From: an uncultured Ectothiorhodospiraceae bacterium
GTDB taxonomy: Bacteria > Pseudomonadota > Gammaproteobacteria > Nitrococcales > Nitrococcaceae
Reading direction: 5' to 3'
NCBI GenBank assembly: GCA_913056385.1
Contig: CAJXND010000021.1
Coordinates: 1 to 32,417, forward strand
DNA length: 32,417 nt
Shown here: positions 1-6,848 of the stretch, in pieces
Layout: the number at the start of each line of letters is the position of its first letter
How positions within the stretch are numbered: the first letter of the stretch is position 1
Notes under the pieces: generated by a model
The model's input: only the letters and a program-made list of their open reading frames with translations
Database searches by the model: none
Told to the model about the DNA's origin: nothing
Program-made: the position numbers and the translations under genes

Positions 1-480
1 CGGCTGCTGGATATCCACGAATACCTGCTGGAGAAGGGCTTTCGCGTCGAGGGCGTGGAGGGCGTTCAGTACATGTATCACGAGCCCTGCCACACGCCGA
101 TGAAAACCCGTCGTGGTGAGTCCGTTGCCTCGGAGTTGATGGGTCAGTCCGTTCCGCTCAACGACCGTTGCTGCGGGGAGGCGGGCACATTTGCGGTGGC
201 CCGGCCGGATATCGCCAGCCAGGTCCGTTTCCGTAAGGAAGAGGAGATCAATGGCGGCGTCGAGGCGCTCACCGGCGGGCCGGTGGCGGAGCCCGGCACG
301 ACGAAAATGCTCACCAGCTGCCCGGCCTGTCTCCAGGGGCTGTCGCGCTACCGCGAGGACACCGGCGTGGAGGCGGACTATATCGTCACGGAAATGGCCC
401 GGCAGCTGCTCGGCGAGGACTGGTCGAGCCGCTTCGTGGAAAAGGCGCGTGATGGCGGGGTGGAGCGGGTGCTGCTCTAG
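1..480 (+). CDS. C-terminal part of a CCG-domain Fe-S/FAD oxidoreductase (5' end outside window)
   Basis: The reading frame is open from base 1 and ends at a TAG at 478-480, so only the last 159 codons are present. The visible part carries the cysteine-rich CCG domain of heterodisulfide reductase and glycolate/lactate oxidase Fe-S subunits: HEPCH, then DRCCGEAG, then SCPACLQG. In that family these cysteines bind an iron-sulfur cofactor and pass electrons from a flavin dehydrogenase to an acceptor. The protein could be the tail of a large FAD-linked oxidase (GlcD/D-lactate dehydrogenase type with C-terminal Fe-S domains) or a separate GlcF-like subunit; the missing N-terminus prevents a decision. 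The internal ATG at 73 is not a credible start, because conserved sequence continues upstream of it. Confidence 0.8.
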   Translation, partial: RLLDIHEYLLEKGFRVEGVEGVQYMYHEPCHTPMKTRRGESVASELMGQSVPLNDRCCGEAGTFAVARPDIASQVRFRKEEEINGGVEALTGGPVAEPGTTKMLTSCPACLQGLSRYREDTGVEADYIVTEMARQLLGEDWSSRFVEKARDGGVERVLL

Positions 481-569
481 CGGTCTGCCCCCCGCTTGTC
501 CCAGATCAGCTTTCTTTCCGTGTCAATGGGTTAGCTTGAACCTGATGTAGGACGAAAGAAGGAAAGGAC

Positions 570-1793
570 ATGGCGACCAAGGGGAGCGAGCGTAGCCGTA
601 ATGCGATCGGTAACGGCGATGTACCGCCGGATCTGAGCGAAGCCGGAATCCGCGAGTACGAGGCCCGGCAAGCCGGCGAAGGAGCCCTGAAGACCACCGA
701 ATACGCGCTGCGTGATATCGCCTCGAATGCCGCCGATACCGCCCGCGAGGCGCGCGGTGGCAAGGGACGGCGGGCCCGCGAGGCCAAGCAGTCGCTCTCC
801 CGGCTTGCCGAGGATATCTCGGCCATCGTCGAGGAGGCCTCACCCGACGACCTGGTGGTGCTGCGCAAGGCCTTGATGCAGGAAGAGGTCGCGCGCAAGA
901 CCGGCAGCCGCATGTCCGATGAGGAGCTGGCCGACAACTGGCGTGAGGGTGGCTATCCCTACAAGTACCGGCTCAAGCGCAAGACCTACGAAAAGCAGAA
1001 GTACGATCTGCAGCGCGAGCTGCTCAAGCTCCAGCGCTGGGTCAAGGAGACGGGCAGCCGCGTCGTCATTCTCTTCGAGGGCCGCGATGCCGCCGGCAAG
1101 GGCGGCACCATCAAGCGGTTCATGGAGCACCTCAACCCCCGCGGCGCCCGCGTGGTGGCCCTGGACAAGCCCACCGAGATCGAGAAGGGTCAGTGGTACT
1201 TCCAGCGCTACGTCCAGCATCTGCCCACCGCCGGCGAGATCGTGCTGTTCGACCGCTCCTGGTACAACCGGGCCGGGGTCGAGCGGGTCATGGGCTTCTG
1301 CGATGATCACGAGTACGCCGAGTTCATCCGCCAGGCGCCGGAGTTCGAGCGCAATCTGGTCCGCTCCGGCATCACGCTGATCAAGTTCTGGTTCTCGGTG
1401 AGCCGGGATGAGCAGCGGCGCCGATTCAAGGCCCGCGAGGCGCACCCGCTCAAGCAGTGGAAGCTCAGTCCCATCGACATGCAGTCCCTCGACAAGTGGG
1501 AGGACTACACCACGGCGAAGGAGCAGATGTTCTTCTACACGGACACCTCCGAGGCCCCGTGGATGGTCATCAAGTCGGACTGCAAGAAGCGAGCACGGCT
1601 CAACGCCATGCGCTATTTCCTGCATCATCTTCCCTACAACGGCAAGGACATTCCCCGCATCGGCAATGTCGATCCGCTGATCGTTGGAAGGGCCAACGTA
1701 CTTAATGATGGTGACGAGGAACTTCCCATCGCGGGTGCTGACGGAACAAAGGCAGGGGTGCCGACGCTCTCGGCACTGAAGCGATCCGGTTAG
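570..1793 (+). CDS. ppk2: Polyphosphate kinase 2 (PPK2 family)
   Basis: Transfers phosphate between polyphosphate and nucleotides; PPK2 enzymes usually make GTP or ATP from polyP and NDP. The 407-residue product has the P-loop GRDAAGKGG at about 171-179, the basic segment after it, the DKPTEIEKGQWYFQRY stretch (about 199-214), and the Walker B/lid motif LFDRSWYNRAG (about 226-236), all characteristic of PPK2. About 110 residues precede the core; they are charged, rich in Ala/Glu/Arg and probably helical, longer than in minimal single-domain PPK2s. The ATG at 570 follows a purine-rich ribosome binding site (GAAGGAAAGG). An ATP-grasp gene follows after 33 nt, separated by a perfect hairpin, so the two are probably co-transcribed. 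Subclass (ADP, GDP or AMP substrate) cannot be told by eye. Confidence 0.93.
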   Translation: MATKGSERSRNAIGNGDVPPDLSEAGIREYEARQAGEGALKTTEYALRDIASNAADTAREARGGKGRRAREAKQSLSRLAEDISAIVEEASPDDLVVLRKALMQEEVARKTGSRMSDEELADNWREGGYPYKYRLKRKTYEKQKYDLQRELLKLQRWVKETGSRVVILFEGRDAAGKGGTIKRFMEHLNPRGARVVALDKPTEIEKGQWYFQRYVQHLPTAGEIVLFDRSWYNRAGVERVMGFCDDHEYAEFIRQAPEFERNLVRSGITLIKFWFSVSRDEQRRRFKAREAHPLKQWKLSPIDMQSLDKWEDYTTAKEQMFFYTDTSEAPWMVIKSDCKKRARLNAMRYFLHHLPYNGKDIPRIGNVDPLIVGRANVLNDGDEELPIAGADGTKAGVPTLSALKRSG

Positions 1794-1797
1794 CAGA

Positions 1798-1818
1798 CGG
1801 CCCGGAGGAATCGGGCCG
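1798..1818 (+). other. Intercistronic hairpin between ppk2 and the ATP-grasp gene
   Basis: A perfect 7-bp inverted repeat, CGGCCCG (1798-1804) and CGGGCCG (1812-1818), encloses a 7-nt loop GAGGAAT. It starts 4 nt after the ppk2 stop and lies just before the GGGGAGG ribosome binding site of the next gene. There is no T tract, so it is not a typical intrinsic terminator. A role in mRNA processing, or in setting the ratio of the two products, is inference. Confidence 0.5.
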
Positions 1819-1826
1819 GGGAGGCG

Positions 1827-3134
1827 ATGTTGGATGGATCCCGCAATGTCTTCATCTATGGGCTTGATGACTTCCACCGGGAACAGCTCGCCACCATCCA
1901 GGACGCCGGTGGGCTGAGCTTTCACCAGCTCCTCGAGCATGACGAGGCGATCCACCCGGAAACCTTCCCGGTGGATCGCATGCTCGAGAAGAGCGAGCGC
2001 ATCCTCGATGACTTCTCGGGCACCGTCGATGCGGTCTGCACCTACTGGGACTTCCCCACCAGCACGATGGTGCCGATCCTGCGCGAGCGCCGGGCACTCC
2101 CCGGCGCGGGGCTCGTGCCGGTCCTCAAGCTCGAGCACAAGTACTGGGCCAGGCTGGAGCAGCAGGCGGCGGTGCCGGCGCTCACACCGCCGTTCGACTG
2201 GGTGGATCCGTTTGCCGACGATCCCGCCGAGGACCTGGGCATTGATTTCCCTTTCTGGCTGAAGCCGATCAAGGCGCATTCCTCCTATCTGGGTTTCCGC
2301 ATCCATAATCACAGAGAGTTCCGGGATGCGATCCGGCAGATCCGCGAGGGGATCCACCAGTTCGGCGACCCCTTCAACGCCATCCTCGAGAAGGCCGACC
2401 TCCCGGACGAGGTGGCCCCGATCGGCGGCTACCACTGCATCGCGGAGGGCATCATCAGCGCCGGGCAGCAGTGCACGCTCGAGGGCTATGTCCGCGGTGG
2501 CGAAGTCACCGTCTACGGGGTGGTGGACTCCATTCGCGAGGGCCGGCATCGCTCCAGCTTCAACCGCTACCAGTATCCATCGCGACTGCCGCGTCGCGTG
2601 CAACGGCGCATGATCGATGCCGCGACCCGGGTCATGACCCGAACCGGCTACGACGATGCCCCGTTCAACATGGAGTTCTTCTGGAATCGGAGCGCCGATC
2701 GGCTGGCGTTACTGGAGGTGAATGCGCGCTGCTCCAAGTCGCACTCGCCGATCTTCCACATGGTGGATGGGGCCTCCCACTTCCAGGTGATGGTCAACCT
2801 GGGGCTGGGGCGGGCGCCGGCGTTCCCGCATCGCCAGGGCGATTATCGAATGGCGGCGAAGTTCATGCTCCGGGTGTTTCAGCCCGGTCGGATCACCCGT
2901 ATCCCTTCACAAGCGGATCTCGAGCGTTTGCAGACCCGCTTCCCCGAGTCCTGTGTCCGGGTGCTGGTCGAGGCCGGCCAGAATCTCTCCACGCTGCGCT
3001 TCCAGGACAGCTACAGCTACGAACTCGCCGAGGTTTTCCTGGGCGGACATGACCAGGCGGATCTGCTGGCCCGCTCCCGTGAGGCCCAGGAGATCCTGGG
3101 GTTCGAGGTCGATCATGCGGAGCGCGCGGCCTGA
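1827..3134 (+). CDS. ATP-grasp domain protein of unknown substrate
   Basis: A 435-residue protein with features of the ATP-grasp fold, whose members use ATP to activate a carboxylate and join it to an amine, thiol or hydroxyl. An N-terminal pre-ATP-grasp-like region (about 5-110) is followed by an ATP-binding lysine segment FWLKPIKAHSSYLGF (about 143-157), a second-lobe strand TLEGYVRGGEVTVYG (about 217-231), and the Mg-binding end FNMEFFW...LLEVNAR (about 280-301), where Glu and Asn are the expected metal ligands. A further 130 residues follow. I do not recognise the family below fold level. The GGGGAGG ribosome binding site is unusually close to the ATG (2 nt). The 3' end overlaps the convergent photolyase-like gene by 22 bp. 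Its position after ppk2 suggests use of nucleotide made from polyphosphate, but that is inference. Confidence 0.8.
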   Translation: MLDGSRNVFIYGLDDFHREQLATIQDAGGLSFHQLLEHDEAIHPETFPVDRMLEKSERILDDFSGTVDAVCTYWDFPTSTMVPILRERRALPGAGLVPVLKLEHKYWARLEQQAAVPALTPPFDWVDPFADDPAEDLGIDFPFWLKPIKAHSSYLGFRIHNHREFRDAIRQIREGIHQFGDPFNAILEKADLPDEVAPIGGYHCIAEGIISAGQQCTLEGYVRGGEVTVYGVVDSIREGRHRSSFNRYQYPSRLPRRVQRRMIDAATRVMTRTGYDDAPFNMEFFWNRSADRLALLEVNARCSKSHSPIFHMVDGASHFQVMVNLGLGRAPAFPHRQGDYRMAAKFMLRVFQPGRITRIPSQADLERLQTRFPESCVRVLVEAGQNLSTLRFQDSYSYELAEVFLGGHDQADLLARSREAQEILGFEVDHAERAA

Positions 3135-4345
3135 CGCTCGACGATCAGCGGCCGAGCCGCCTTCCAGAAGCGGAAAAACCCGTGGGTGGCCGCCGGCCAG
3201 TGCAGTGAATCCCATTCCCGAAGCACAGGCTGACGGCGGATACCGGCAGCCTCGAGCACCTGATCGAGCATCGCCATGGCATCCGCCGTGGGCCCGGTGG
3301 GGACCCAGGGCGTGACCAGATGATCGACGCCAGCGGCCAGCGCCGCGTCACGAATCGTCTCGGCATCGGCAGGGCGGGTCAGCTCGAGGGGGCCGGCCTG
3401 TCGGGCGCCGGGATTGCGGGCGAGGGCGTCATCGAGACCGGCCCGGGCAAAGGCCCGGACCCGGTCAGGGACAGGCTCGATGCTTCGCCATCCGGTGGTC
3501 TGCACGGCCATGACCAGCGGCCAGTCGTGACGGCCCAGCAGGGTCTCCGGCAACTGGTCCTCCTCGGTGATCAGCAGGCCGGTGGTCGGCGTCAGCCGCC
3601 AGTCCACCGGCATCGGCGACGGCTCCACCGGCGGGCGTTCCACCCCCTCCGGTGGCGAGACCTGGGTATTGAGCTGATCGCCCGGGTTGAAGCGGCCGTT
3701 GGTGTACTTGTTGATGTTCGATGACCGGGCGATATAGGCCTTGCCCGGCGTGTGCAGCCCGGCCACCCAGCGCCACGAGAGCGTGTTGGAGGCGGGGTCG
3801 CCGTCGAGGAGATGGCGCAGGAAAAAATCCGCGCCCAGCGCCCAGGGCAGCTCGAGGGTAAAGACCCAGATACTGGCGAACCACATGCGGGCATGGTTGT
3901 GCAGATACCCGGTCTCGCGGAGTTCGTGCACCCAGGCGTCGAACGCCTCGATGCCCGTCCCGCCGTCGAGTGCCCGATCGATATCCGCGGCCAGTCGGCG
4001 GTCCCTGGACTGCTGCGTCCGGGCCTCTTCGCAGGCGGCATGGTAGTCGTGCCAGTGGATCGGACGACGTTCGAGGAAGCCCTTCCAGTAGGTCCGCCAA
4101 CAGACTTCCTGGATGAATTTCTCCGCCCCATCCAGTCCGTGACGGTCGATGGCCGCCTCGACCACCGTTTCCTCGAGCAACAGTCGCTGGCGCAGCCAGG
4201 GCGAGAGCCCCGAGACGCGGTTGCCACCCGCGGGCCCGAAGTCGTGATTGCGCCAGCGGGCATAGTCCCCGCCGGCATGGGGAAGGAATGCGGTGAGCCG
4301 GTCCAGGCCGGCCGCATGGGTTGCCTCGGGCTGCGCTAGAAACAT
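3113..4345 (-). CDS. Photolyase/cryptochrome-family flavoprotein with apparently permuted domain order
   Basis: Photolyases are flavoproteins that repair UV pyrimidine dimers using light. In this 410-residue product the FAD-binding helical domain comes first (about 12-228): RVSGLSPWLRQR (43-54), FIQEVCWRTYWKGF (77-90), TGYLHNHARMWFAS (145-158), DPASN (183-187, the usual flavin-contacting Asn), WRWVAG (191-196) and YIARSSNINKY. The alpha/beta antenna-type domain, normally N-terminal, appears at the C-terminus (about 252-400). It contains DHLVTPWVPTGPTADAM and ends in REWDSLHWPAATHGFFRFWKAARPL, which resembles the end of a normal antenna domain. The start ATG overlaps the stop of the upstream methyltransferase gene by 10 nt, giving a two-gene DNA-repair operon. 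Whether it repairs DNA or acts as a light sensor cannot be told. Confidence 0.85.
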   Translation of the reverse strand: MFLAQPEATHAAGLDRLTAFLPHAGGDYARWRNHDFGPAGGNRVSGLSPWLRQRLLLEETVVEAAIDRHGLDGAEKFIQEVCWRTYWKGFLERRPIHWHDYHAACEEARTQQSRDRRLAADIDRALDGGTGIEAFDAWVHELRETGYLHNHARMWFASIWVFTLELPWALGADFFLRHLLDGDPASNTLSWRWVAGLHTPGKAYIARSSNINKYTNGRFNPGDQLNTQVSPPEGVERPPVEPSPMPVDWRLTPTTGLLITEEDQLPETLLGRHDWPLVMAVQTTGWRSIEPVPDRVRAFARAGLDDALARNPGARQAGPLELTRPADAETIRDAALAAGVDHLVTPWVPTGPTADAMAMLDQVLEAAGIRRQPVLREWDSLHWPAATHGFFRFWKAARPLIVERQAARSA

Positions 4346-4899
4346 ATCGGGTGGCTCCCGTGGTCGCTTTCCCAGTGAATGAGACGACGTTTGCGCAACG
4401 CCCCGCCGATGTAGTTGCCCTGGCGGCCGTCGCGTCGGATGACCCGGTGACAGGGCAGCAGAACCGGCAGCGGGTTGGCCGCCACGGCACTGGCGACCGC
4501 CCGCACGGCCCGGGGGCGGCCGACCACCGCGGCGAGGTCACTGTAACTGACGCACTCGCCGGGGGCGATGCGCGCCAGGGATCGCCAGACGGCGAGCTGG
4601 AATTCAGTGCCGACGAGCGCGAGCCGCGGGGTGGAATGGAGGCCCCAGGGGGCGGGCAGCCCATCCGGGGACGCCGCCGGCTCGTCCGCCGGACAGGGCC
4701 CCTGAAAACGCGCCATGACGAGCATGTCGGCGTTCCCGACCAGCAGCAGCGTGCCCCAGGGCCCGTGCCACAGGGCGCGATTCGGTACCGCCGGACGGGC
4801 CGTGGTGGCGACAATCTGCAGGGCTTGATGGATGACGGGCTGCTCCCGGTGACGGCTCCACGTTATCCTATCGGCTGATCGACCTGCGTTAAACGACAA
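4336..4899 (-). CDS. ogt: Methylated-DNA--protein-cysteine methyltransferase (Ogt/MGMT family)
   Basis: Removes alkyl groups from O6-alkylguanine by suicidal transfer to an active-site cysteine. The C-terminal domain is clear: FQLAVWRSLARIAPGE, then SYSDLAAVVGRPRAVRAVA (the helix-turn-helix and Arg-finger region), then the active site PCHRVIRRDG, and NYIGGALRKRRLIHWE. The start is uncertain. The frame stays open to 5037, but that would run deep into the divergent M42 gene. In the plausible zone there is no ATG or GTG: options are TTG at 4899 (used here, 187 residues), a CTG at 4821 that would fit the family length better, or a late ATG at 4689 or thereabouts that would cut into the N-terminal domain. 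The stop overlaps the photolyase start by 10 nt, so both repair genes are likely translated together. Confidence 0.85.
   Translation of the reverse strand: MSFNAGRSADRITWSRHREQPVIHQALQIVATTARPAVPNRALWHGPWGTLLLVGNADMLVMARFQGPCPADEPAASPDGLPAPWGLHSTPRLALVGTEFQLAVWRSLARIAPGECVSYSDLAAVVGRPRAVRAVASAVAANPLPVLLPCHRVIRRDGRQGNYIGGALRKRRLIHWESDHGSHPICF
4864..4870. promoter_or_regulatory. Candidate two-way -10 element between ogt and the M42 gene
   Basis: TATCCTA reads as a -10-like hexamer on both strands (TATCCT on plus, TAGGAT on minus). It lies 43 nt before the M42 ATG on the plus strand, which has its own GGGAG ribosome binding site, and faces ogt on the minus strand. No good -35 is visible on either side. 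Confidence 0.35.
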
Positions 4900-4912
4900 C
4901 AGGGAGCCTGAT

Positions 4913-6166
4913 ATGGCCGATAACGCCAAGCCCTGGACTGCCTCCATGCCGGATGCCCAGTTCCAGCTCATGCACGACATTCTGGCCGCCCCCAGCCCCA
5001 TCGGTCTGGAAGCGGCGATGACCGAAGGGGTGCTCAAGCCTTATTTCGAGGGGTTTGCCCCCGAGGGCTGGACCGTGCGGAACTTCAAGGGGCATGCCGG
5101 TGTGGTGCTGGATACCCATCCCGGGCGTGATGATCTGTTCACGGTCATGGTGATCGGCCACGCCGACAAGATCCGCATGCAGGTGCGCAGCATCGGTGAG
5201 GACGGCAAGGTCTGGATCAACAGCGATTCCTTCCTGCCCACTACGCTGCTCGGCCACGAAGTGAGCATCTTCAGCGAGGATCCCGCGGCACCGGGCGAGT
5301 ATCGTCGTCTCGATGGTGGCACTGTGGAGGCGCTGGGGGCGATCCATTTCGCCGATCCCAAGCTGCGTGCCGGCGAGAAGGGCGTGCGCAAGGAGCAGCT
5401 CTACGTCGAGCTGCAGATCCACGGCAAGGACAAGAAAAAGCAGATTGAGGCGCTCGGTATCCGACCGGGGGACAGCATCCTCATGAACCGGCCGATCCGC
5501 CACGGCTTCGGACCGGATACCTTCTACGGCGCCTATCTCGACAACGGCCTCGGCTGCTTCGTGGCCGCGGAGTCGGCGCGCCTGATCGCCGAGTCGGGGG
5601 GTGCGAAGAACATCCGCATGCTCTTCGCCGCGGCCACCTACGAGGAGATCGGCCGCTTCGGCAGTCGTGTGCTGGTCGGGGAGATGCGCCCCGACGCCCT
5701 CATCGGCGTGGACGTCAATCACGACTATGTGGCGGCCCCGGGTATTGGCGATCGACGCATGGCCCCCATCGAGATGGGTAAGGGCTTTACCATGAGCGTC
5801 GGCGCCATCGTGAGCGAGCAACTCAACCGCCGCATCGAGCAGGTGGCCCAGGACAATGACATCCCCATGCAGCGTGACGTGGTCGGTGCGGACACCGGCA
5901 CCGACGGCATGGCGGGTGTGCTCGGCAATGTCGACTGTGCGGCGACCTCGGTGGGCATGCCCATCCGCAACATGCACACCATCTCCGAGAGCGCCTGCAC
6001 CCTGGATGTGCTGGCCTGCACGTACGCGGTGGCCGAGGCCCTCAAGGCCATGGATGCCGAAGAGAAGCAGACCGGAGCATTGGCAGAGGCGTTCCGCAGC
6101 CAGCATCCGCGCCTTGACCAGGCCCGGTCGCTGGGTCATCAGGGCTCGGGCAGCGCCGAGGACTGA
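4913..6166 (+). CDS. M42-family metallo-aminopeptidase (TET-like)
   Basis: M42 peptidases are cobalt- or zinc-dependent aminopeptidases that form large hollow complexes and trim peptides in the cytoplasm. The 417-residue product has the expected metal and catalytic residues in order: GHADK (His83, Asp85), the bridging Asp in AYLDNGLGC (Asp210), the Glu pair in ATYEEIGRFGSRV (Glu244-Glu245), Asp267 in GVDVNHD, and His355 in MHTISES. The dimetal set therefore looks complete. The ATG at 4913 follows GGGAG at 7 nt. The last 40 or so residues are charged and less conserved-looking. It is a single gene, divergent from ogt and convergent with the NYN gene. Some M42 relatives are annotated as endoglucanases; that label has little support here. 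Confidence 0.9.
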   Translation: MADNAKPWTASMPDAQFQLMHDILAAPSPIGLEAAMTEGVLKPYFEGFAPEGWTVRNFKGHAGVVLDTHPGRDDLFTVMVIGHADKIRMQVRSIGEDGKVWINSDSFLPTTLLGHEVSIFSEDPAAPGEYRRLDGGTVEALGAIHFADPKLRAGEKGVRKEQLYVELQIHGKDKKKQIEALGIRPGDSILMNRPIRHGFGPDTFYGAYLDNGLGCFVAAESARLIAESGGAKNIRMLFAAATYEEIGRFGSRVLVGEMRPDALIGVDVNHDYVAAPGIGDRRMAPIEMGKGFTMSVGAIVSEQLNRRIEQVAQDNDIPMQRDVVGADTGTDGMAGVLGNVDCAATSVGMPIRNMHTISESACTLDVLACTYAVAEALKAMDAEEKQTGALAEAFRSQHPRLDQARSLGHQGSGSAED

Positions 6167-6189
6167 GATCGGCGCGCGCGGGCGGATCG

Positions 6190-6210
6190 CCGGCGGGCTC
6201 AGCCCGCTGG
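6190..6210. other. Hairpin in the convergent gap of the M42 and NYN genes
   Basis: CCGGCGGGC (6190-6198) and GCCCGCTGG (6202-6210) form a 9-bp stem with one G-T pair. The 3-nt loop is exactly the stop codon of the minus-strand NYN gene. There is no T tract on either side, so termination is only possible, not shown. Confidence 0.3.
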
Positions 6211-6807
6211 TGATCCATTCTCCTCGCCGGTCAGCGCCGGCAGATGGTCATCCAGCCAGAGGACCCGGTCGGAGCGGGCCTGCAGGTCGGTGGCCACGCC
6301 GGTGCTGAACACGGCGAGTTCGATCTGCTTGCCGTACTCCGATAGATGCTCGACGGCGTCCATCAGGTCACCGTCGCCTGAGGAGAGCACCAGACCGTCA
6401 TAGCGGTCGCGGTGGATCAGCGCCAGAGACGCCAGGCCCACGTCAACACCCATCTGCCGTTGATTGAAAAGCCGATGCCCGCCATTGCCCTGCGGGCAGT
6501 GCAGGTCCACCTTGGTGCCGCAGTCGCCGCACCAGGCGCTGCGAACCCGCTCGCTTTTCAGCCCGTAGAGTTTGACGATGAGGTTGGGGCCGTGGGGAAC
6601 GGCGGTCTGCAGCCAGTTGTGGAACCGATCGCGGCCGTCGTTGGGCTCGTCCTGGGCGGAATTGAGGAAATAGCCCCGCCAGAGCGGACCGAGTTCGCGC
6701 TCGATCAACTGGCGCAGGCGCAGGTAGTCGATCCGACGCTGACTGCCCAGCAGCGCGAGATTGTTCGCATGGATGTAACTTGCATCGATCAGCCAGAGTC
6801 TACGCAT
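6199..6807 (-). CDS. NYN-domain (PIN-like) putative RNase with a Cys/His insert
   Basis: NYN domains are PIN-like metal-dependent nuclease folds, mostly acting on RNA. From the ATG at 6807 the product is 202 residues, starting MRRLWLIDASYIHANN with the first acidic residue at Asp8; VDVGLASLAL (about 121-130, Asp122) and DGLVLSSGDGDLMDAVEHL (about 137-155) carry the other expected acidic residues. A longer frame begins at 6849, but it would overlap the divergent gene start, and the domain begins right after 6807. Between strands there is CGDC...HC...H (Cys93, Cys96, His103, Cys104, His111), which looks like a small metal-binding knuckle. The gene stands alone, divergent from the DUF4010 operon. 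Substrate unknown. Confidence 0.8.
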   Translation of the reverse strand: MRRLWLIDASYIHANNLALLGSQRRIDYLRLRQLIERELGPLWRGYFLNSAQDEPNDGRDRFHNWLQTAVPHGPNLIVKLYGLKSERVRSAWCGDCGTKVDLHCPQGNGGHRLFNQRQMGVDVGLASLALIHRDRYDGLVLSSGDGDLMDAVEHLSEYGKQIELAVFSTGVATDLQARSDRVLWLDDHLPALTGEENGSPAG

Positions 6808-6836
6808 GGGGGTCGTCCGCCTCGGGAACAAGCGGC

Positions 6837-6843
6837 TAGGGTA
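6837..6843. promoter_or_regulatory. Symmetric -10-like element shared by the NYN gene and the DUF4010 gene
   Basis: TAGGGTA gives TAGGGT on the plus strand and TACCCT on the minus strand. On the plus strand it ends 6 nt before the ATG of the DUF4010 gene, so transcription would begin at or next to the start codon. On the minus strand it would give the NYN gene a leader of about 24 nt. The -35 regions are poor. AGGG inside the element could instead serve as a ribosome binding site at 7 nt spacing. Confidence 0.4.
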
Positions 6844-6848
6844 ACGCA

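Noticed and set aside
1798-1818. Intrinsic terminator between ppk2 and the ATP-grasp gene
   Set aside because: The hairpin is perfect but has no T tract, and the next gene begins 9 nt later, so it is listed as an intercistronic hairpin only.
840-2603. 587-codon open frame on the minus strand opposite ppk2 and the ATP-grasp gene
   Set aside because: It is antisense to two well-supported genes, has low-complexity Leu/Ala/Asp/Glu content typical of high-GC shadow frames, and shows no family motif.
4889-6139. 416-codon open frame opposite the M42 peptidase
   Set aside because: A His- and Asp-rich shadow with no ribosome binding site or motif; the plus-strand gene carries the full metal-binding set.
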